Shown piece by piece: positions 5,434-5,630 of a stretch of DNA of 5,630 nucleotides (within the stretch, counting starts at the first letter, position 1; the number at the start of each line of letters is the position of its first letter). The DNA lies in contig PBJN01000026.1 of assembly GCA_002720735.1 (NCBI GenBank), forward strand, positions 25,679 to 31,308. The letters are read 5' to 3'. Made by a program: the position numbers and the translations under genes. The stretch is from Porticoccaceae bacterium. GTDB lineage: Bacteria; Pseudomonadota; Gammaproteobacteria; Pseudomonadales; Porticoccaceae. The notes under the pieces were generated by a model. It did not search any database. It had not been told where the DNA came from and saw nothing but the letters and a program-made list of their open reading frames with translations.

Positions 5434-5630
5434 TTGGAATTTAACAGCATTATTAAGAATATTGCCTCTGACCCTTTAATCATCACCTCAATGTTGCTGT
5501 CTGTTGCGATAATGGGGTTCAGTGGTCAATATTTATTTCAAGAATATATTCCCAGCAAACGTATTGAAATCATTAATAAGAATTACAAAAAAGATCTGGC
5601 AAAAACAAGCAGTGAAATTGACAATCTGAT
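5434..5630 (+). CDS. N-terminal part of an unidentified membrane-anchored protein, running off the window
   Basis: An open frame starts after a stop codon at 5428-5430 and continues to the edge, giving 65 residues. I do not recognise it. The N-terminus (MEFNSIIKNIASDPL) precedes a hydrophobic segment of about 20 residues, LIITSMLLSVAIMGFSGQYLF, that looks like a membrane anchor. A charged, probably helical stretch follows (EYIPSKRIEIINKNYKKDLA). TTG at 5434 is the assumed start, with GGA at 5422-5424 as a weak ribosome-binding site. The first in-frame ATG, at 5491, would cut into the hydrophobic segment and has no better site. It lies 32 bases after coaBC on the same strand, suggesting one operon. 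In Pseudomonas algC follows coaBC and dut, and some AlgC-type phosphomannomutases carry a membrane-bound N-terminal extension; that identity is only a guess here. Confidence 0.6.
   Translation, partial: MEFNSIIKNIASDPLIITSMLLSVAIMGFSGQYLFQEYIPSKRIEIINKNYKKDLAKTSSEIDNL

Noticed and set aside
5421..5480. ATG at 5421 as the start of the gene after coaBC
   Set aside because: That frame stops after 19 codons. The frame from 5434 remains open to the window edge and encodes a plausible membrane segment.

Overview
The window reads as chromosomal housekeeping DNA from a gammaproteobacterium of low GC content (roughly 40 percent by eye). The ribosomal proteins L28 and L33, RppH, GcvH and CoaBC all resemble their E. 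coli counterparts closely, in places residue for residue. The pairing of rppH with a divergent HAD-IB phosphatase gene is the order I know from Pseudomonas and its relatives. A free-living, possibly marine lineage would fit, but the genus cannot be named from this sequence. There is no tRNA, rRNA, CRISPR array, prophage or recognisable insertion sequence.

Left part (1-2665): the 5' part of rppH (mRNA 5'-end pyrophosphohydrolase) runs leftward off the edge. Divergent from it is a HAD-IB phosphatase gene (527-1183), which converges on a stand-alone gcvH (1211-1600, minus). Divergent from gcvH is a DUF481-type outer-membrane beta-barrel gene (1754-2665).

Middle (2666-3826): a 327-base AT-rich spacer ends in a sigma-70-like promoter driving a CspA-family cold-shock gene (2993-3205). 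That gene converges with the rpmB-rpmG operon (3826 down to 3413, minus). The 207 bases between csp and rpmG include a patch richer in G+C than its surroundings, with overlapping inverted repeats and no convincing gene. rpmG encodes only 55 residues and is easy to miss, but it is unmistakable.

Right part (3827-5630): a 360-base divergent spacer carries a good leftward promoter for rpmBG. It is followed by the complete bifunctional coaBC gene (4187-5401, coenzyme A synthesis) and, 32 bases on, the start of an unidentified gene for a membrane-anchored protein (5434 to beyond the edge). In E. coli and Pseudomonas radC lies between rpmB and coaBC and dut follows coaBC. Neither is present here, so this conserved neighbourhood has been trimmed or rearranged.

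The genes serve general functions (RNA turnover, one-carbon metabolism, envelope, translation, cofactor synthesis) rather than one pathway. I found no convincing novel system. The best items for a second look are the missing radC and dut, the lone gcvH, the unexplained structured patch at about 3270-3400, and the truncated membrane gene at the right edge.
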